A stretch of 64,000 nucleotides of DNA from Cornus controversa. Taxonomy: Eukaryota > Streptophyta > Magnoliopsida > Cornales > Cornaceae. The notes beneath the pieces were generated by a model. It was not told the origin of the DNA and did not search any database. It was given only the letters and a program-made list of their open reading frames with translations. Position numbers and translations under genes: made by a program. This document shows positions 60,162 through 64,000 of the stretch, in pieces. Within the stretch, counting starts at the first letter, position 1; the number at the start of each line of letters is the position of its first letter. The stretch is from NCBI GenBank assembly GCA_026545225.1, contig CM048850.1:29379797-29443796 (forward strand). The letters run 5' to 3'.

Positions 60162-61799
60162 AGAGAGAGTGGGTGTGTAGCTAAGTAATCTGGATTCCCT
60201 TGAAGGGGGTAATAATGAGCTATTTGTTCCTTTTTAGTTTGCTGGGCACCAAATAACTCTTCGTTTCATTATCAACAAACATATTCTCCAAGCCCCCATG
60301 TTCTCGATGGCTTATGAGAATTAGTTGTAGTTGCACATAGAAAAATGAATGGTTTTTAGATAGAAATGGGAATTTGGTTCATTCTGCTAAGATTCCCAAT
60401 GTGCTTGTCAGTTTCATGGATATGCCTCTAGCACCAAAAATTAGCTTGAAGTAGTAGTTGTGCATTGCATTTAAATGAAGCTTATGTTGACAAAACATGT
60501 CAAGGGACAATATGACATGAAGCCTCATAATTTTGGGAGAATCTGCACTTTCATGCTCATATGCAAAAGTACTAAGCAATTGGCTCCCTTGATTATAAGA
60601 TCCCAGGCTTGCCCTCCATTTTAATACTAATTCTCTTTTATCAGGGTGTGATTATCTTGTCTTGTAGTAGCAGTAGAAGTGCACGAAATTTGAGATCCAA
60701 TTAAAGAACATAAAGCAATCACACCAAACGCATGATTTGACATGGTTAGGCCAATTCAAGTCTACATCTATGGATTACACCCTTGATTGAAGAGATATTT
60801 GGAGATAATAAAAACATTATTTACAATTTTTTTTTTTTAAGTTGAAAAAGTGCAAGGCATGGAATGTAAAAGTGCATGATCTTAGTGATTAATTAGTCTT
60901 AAAACATGTTGGAATTTCTACCAATTTCGTTAAATTGGTGATTTTATCTTTTAAATAAGTCCACAAATTTTGAAAAGAGTTTTTCTTTATTTTATGATTT
61001 TATAACATGCTAAATTGATTAATTATGATTTTTTAACTAAAATTAGTTTATTAATGCATTAACGTGCGAAAAAAAAAAAAAAAAAAGCTAAAATGGATAA
61101 TGGGTTCTAAGATTGAAAATTTGGCTAGTCAAGGGAGGTGCCCACCTTTTTCTCCTTTTTGGCACGTGTTGTCCCCACTACTTCGCCAGAGCATTATAGT
61201 TTACTTTAGAAAAGGAAGTGAGCAAGGGTAGTTACCCACAAATATGGGCCAAAAAGAAAATTGAAAAATAAAAGAGAGAGAGATGCATGTAAAAGAGAGA
61301 AAAAGAAAGAAGAAAAAAAAGTTCATATTAATGTGTTTATAGAAAGGAAAGTGCAAAAGAGGTTGTAGACCAATGATATAACCTCTCCATCCTCTAAGAG
61401 GATGGGAGGGTTTCAAGTCCTGGAAAATGATAGATTGATCTTGGAACAAAAGAGGGATGATGGACTGCGTTGGATGTCTTGGAATGAAGTAGGGGAGGTT
61501 TGGAGACAATAGGACGAAATTCCAAAATCCAGTGAGTAGGAGAAAGAATTTTTTCTATAAATTAAAAAAAAAAAATTAAGGTGTTGTACTTCAAGGCATG
61601 GCACTTCCAGACTCAACCCATTTTGAGGCTACAATCCATTGTGCCACATGGTGTAACCTTGCTTTTTATGTTCGATCAGCGTTTTTGCATATAATAACCC
61701 ATATTTTTTAATACTTATCCAAATTTTAAGTGATAATCAATTGTTATCATACTTGGACTCTTCTAGAACCATTTTTGATGATCAATCATGATAGAAGAG
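60159..61799. other. 3' UTR and downstream spacer
   Basis: No AATAAA lies close to the stop, so the polyadenylation site is not placed. Poly-A-like runs are at about 60,828-60,840 (T-rich) and 61,070-61,086 (A). Remaining frames are short and motif-free. Confidence 0.4.
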
Positions 61800-62145
61800 T
61801 CTCGGGAGCTACTTTAACGATCAACAATAAAAGTAATCGAATCGGAAGAGGATTTTGAGGGCTTTTGGGTGAAATGACTTGAATTTTATCATGAAATCAT
61901 AATTTTGATGGGTTGATGATGAAAAGATGGGGATTTGAAAATCTAGGAATGTGAGCTCACAATTAGGTAGCTCTAAAGGCTCTTATGCAATCAAACAATA
62001 AAAGTAGCCCGATTGAGAGGGGAATTTTAGGGTTTCTAATTAAAATGAAATGAATTTCACTACGAAAGCCTCAATTTGAGTGTTTGATAATGGAAACATG
62101 AAGATTTGAGAAATTGAAAATGAGTGACGTGGGCCCAAAAACTCT
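61800..62145. repeat. Imperfect tandem duplication, about 170 bp unit
   Basis: Unit 1 (from about 61,805) has ACAATAAAAGTAATCGA, GAAATGACTTGAATTT and GATGAAAAGATGGGGATTTG. Unit 2 (from about 61,975) has ACAATAAAAGTAGCCCGA, AAATGAAATGAATTTCAC and TGGAAACATGAAGATTTG in the same order. Confidence 0.55.
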
Positions 62146-63400
62146 AATTTCGTAATTTCTCAAAATTGGCTTAATTGGGTGAGAGCTAATTTGAAATCAA
62201 ATAGATTGTGATCCAAATTTATTTTTTCACTATTTGATTGGGTTCAATCAGGAATTTAATGTTGACAAGACTGAAATTAGGGTGCCGAAAACGCTAATTA
62301 AGGATCAATTTGGAATCAATTCTATAATTTGACAGTGAAAATGATTCGAAATAGTAGAATTCCACATGTAGGGTAGATTTGGATTCATTGGAACTCTTTG
62401 ATTGTGTCGATTGATAGACTTTACAAAGTCCATATTATGAAAAATACTCAAAATATGGAGTGGGGGTAAAATGTGGAGCCAAGTTCATAGCAAACACCAC
62501 ATCATCTTGGATCACTGAAATGATGGTATTTGCCTATATTACAAGATAATTGTAGGGGGAAAATCCTCCAACTTTTCACATGGGCTTACTAATGCACGAA
62601 CGGGCCAAACCCAAGAGGAATTAAGCCCAAATGCGTAAAACAAGCCTCAAAGAATAATATCAAAAGAAAGGATGGGCCAGGCCACCCTTTTCAGGATTAA
62701 AGTGGCCCAAAATAGATATCAGTCCAAATTATATTAGGAATTTATATGATTGAAAGAAAAGATAGTTGTAAATAGATAAATTTGAGTCCTAATAGGATTC
62801 AAATTTCAACTTGTCTAAATAAAGAAAAAAGATGAATGAAAAATAATTTTCTCTTTCTCTAAAAAGATATCTCATGTTCTTGAATTATTGAGTGTGTGCA
62901 ATAGATTAATTGGTTAGAAATTAGTCAAGCAATTTCTTGTAGTAACAATGATCTTCAACATGATAGAAAGTAGTATTACTAGAGTCTTTATTCACCTTTC
63001 TGCTTTCATCCATGATTCATATTGAGAACCCCATGCCAAATCCATTATATTGACCTCCATCTCTTTCTTGTAGTATCTAGGGATATGCCCAATGCAACCA
63101 TAATTATAAAAATATTTGGTGAGAATCTCTTATATTTGAATAAAATTCATATGTTTTCCCTTTAAAAACCAATTGAGCACCTCTTTAGTGGATTCTGAAA
63201 TTCAGTTACTTGAAATCACTGAAGATGATATGAAGGTGTTCAATGGCGTTCTAATCAAGGATGGGTGATTGATGTTGTTGGACTTCACAACATAATAGTC
63301 AATTTTTCATCTTACTCCCTTGGAGGCATAAGATGAAGTTTTTTTTTTTCTCTCTTTTATATACAATACTAACAATAAATTGTTGTGTCACATCCACATT
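62146..63400. other. LTR-like spacer without coding sequence
   Basis: The region around 62,590-62,990 (GGGCCAAACCCAAGAGG, TTAAGCCCAAATGCG, later TAGAAATTAGTCAAGC) reads like LTR or leader sequence of a gypsy element, but neither ends nor a second copy are present. No ORF. Confidence 0.35.
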
Positions 63401-63639
63401 AGCTTCAAATATCTGGATCGGCATTCAATTGAGGCTATATGTCCTCTCGTTTATGGAGGGTCCCTGGAGAGGTCAGGGAGTGAGAGTGACCTAGCCTCAT
63501 CTCTCATCTTTTTTCTTTCATTTTCCTTTGTTTTCTTCCATTTTTCCTTGGTTCCTCTAGATTTTCTTGTATTTCTCACCATTTCTAACCTACTTTCCCT
63601 TTCTTCTTTCACTTCCCTTTTCTCCTCCACTGTTTTCCA

Positions 63640-63987
63640 CTTTTTCTTCCTCTTTTAACTAATCCCTCTTACAGACCACTTTCTCTCTCTACCAACGAGG
63701 AAATCATATCTTCTCTTCAAGATTTCACTCTCACACCAGAGGAGGAAGAGATAATCGAAACTCTTGAAGATGATACTTTCTCTAGTATTCAAGGATGTAA
63801 GCAGAGCCTCTTTGGAAAAGTCATCTCTAATAAACCCATCAACGTGAGAGTTCTCCAGAATACTTTATCGGAACTTTGGAATTACAAACTCAAAGTCTTC
63901 CAAATTCAGCCAGATAAGTTTCATTTCCTCTTTAACTCTGAACAAGAGATTAGCAAAATACTCTCTGGAAGACTTTGGTTTTTTTAA
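63640..63987 (+). pseudogene. LINE ORF1, 5' part (partial at window edge)
   Basis: The frame from about 63,640 reads NEEIISSLQDFTLTPEEEEI, then CKQSLFGKVISNKPINVRVL, LSELWNYKLKVFQIQP and KFHFLFNSEQEISKILSGRL, the N-terminal half of the DUF4283 domain in plant LINE ORF1. A TAA at 63,985-63,987 falls just after RLWFF, in the middle of the domain, so this copy is broken there. No ATG is visible in the pyrimidine-rich stretch before it (63,480-63,660). It is a different LINE from that at 37-51 kb. Confidence 0.7.
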
Positions 63988-64000
63988 AAAAATCTCCTAA

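Overview
This is nuclear DNA of a flowering plant, probably a eudicot. The gene structure has GT-AG introns, the spacers are AT-rich, and most of the window is layered LTR retrotransposons and LINEs. Only one host gene can be read in full: a seven-exon fructokinase on the + strand (54,680-60,094), with a short CT-rich leader and a foldback element in its last intron. A possible terminal exon of an unrecognised gene lies at the left edge (104-194).

Left block (571-18,075). A decayed Ty3/gypsy chromovirus on the minus strand has gag at 15.1-12.9 kb, the integrase zinc-finger end at 12.5-12.3 kb, and the integrase core plus chromodomain at 3.8-2.9 kb. Its integrase is split by an 8.5 kb LTR element (3,789-12,310) in which only gag can be recognised. 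Its gag is split by a solo LTR of the Athila family found further right (13,380-14,852).

Middle block (18,156-51,429). A dead Ty1/copia element (RT at 36.2-37.0 kb, 3' LTR starting at 37,042) appears to have taken about 33 kb of later insertions. (1) A gypsy-type solo LTR (18,156-36,167) holds a 16.3 kb Athila-like element (19,160-35,504, duplication CGAAG). That Athila holds a 3.8 kb solo LTR (19,634-23,413, duplication TACTC) in its 3' LTR and a solo LTR of its own family (28,768-30,257, duplication CACAC) in its polymerase. (2) A LINE (37,051-51,429, poly-A tail, duplication TGTTGAGTT) holds a second Athila (41,863-49,789, duplication TCCAT/TTCAT). The two Athila copies have different deletions: the first keeps gag, protease, RT and part of RNase H; the second keeps protease and a nearly whole integrase. 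Both keep an extra ORF downstream of pol.

Right block (51.4-64 kb). Decayed copia LTR and small inverted-repeat elements (one MITE inside another) lead to the fructokinase gene, then low-complexity and LTR-like spacer, and the 5' part of another LINE ORF1 at the right edge.

The most unusual signals are four regularly placed copies of the polypurine tract in both Athila copies, short arrays of family-specific palindromes in several unrelated LTR elements, and LTR ends that contain a second primer-binding-site/LTR junction. No alignment or database search was run; insertion boundaries come from reading terminal TG/CA, target duplications and the resumption of reading frames.
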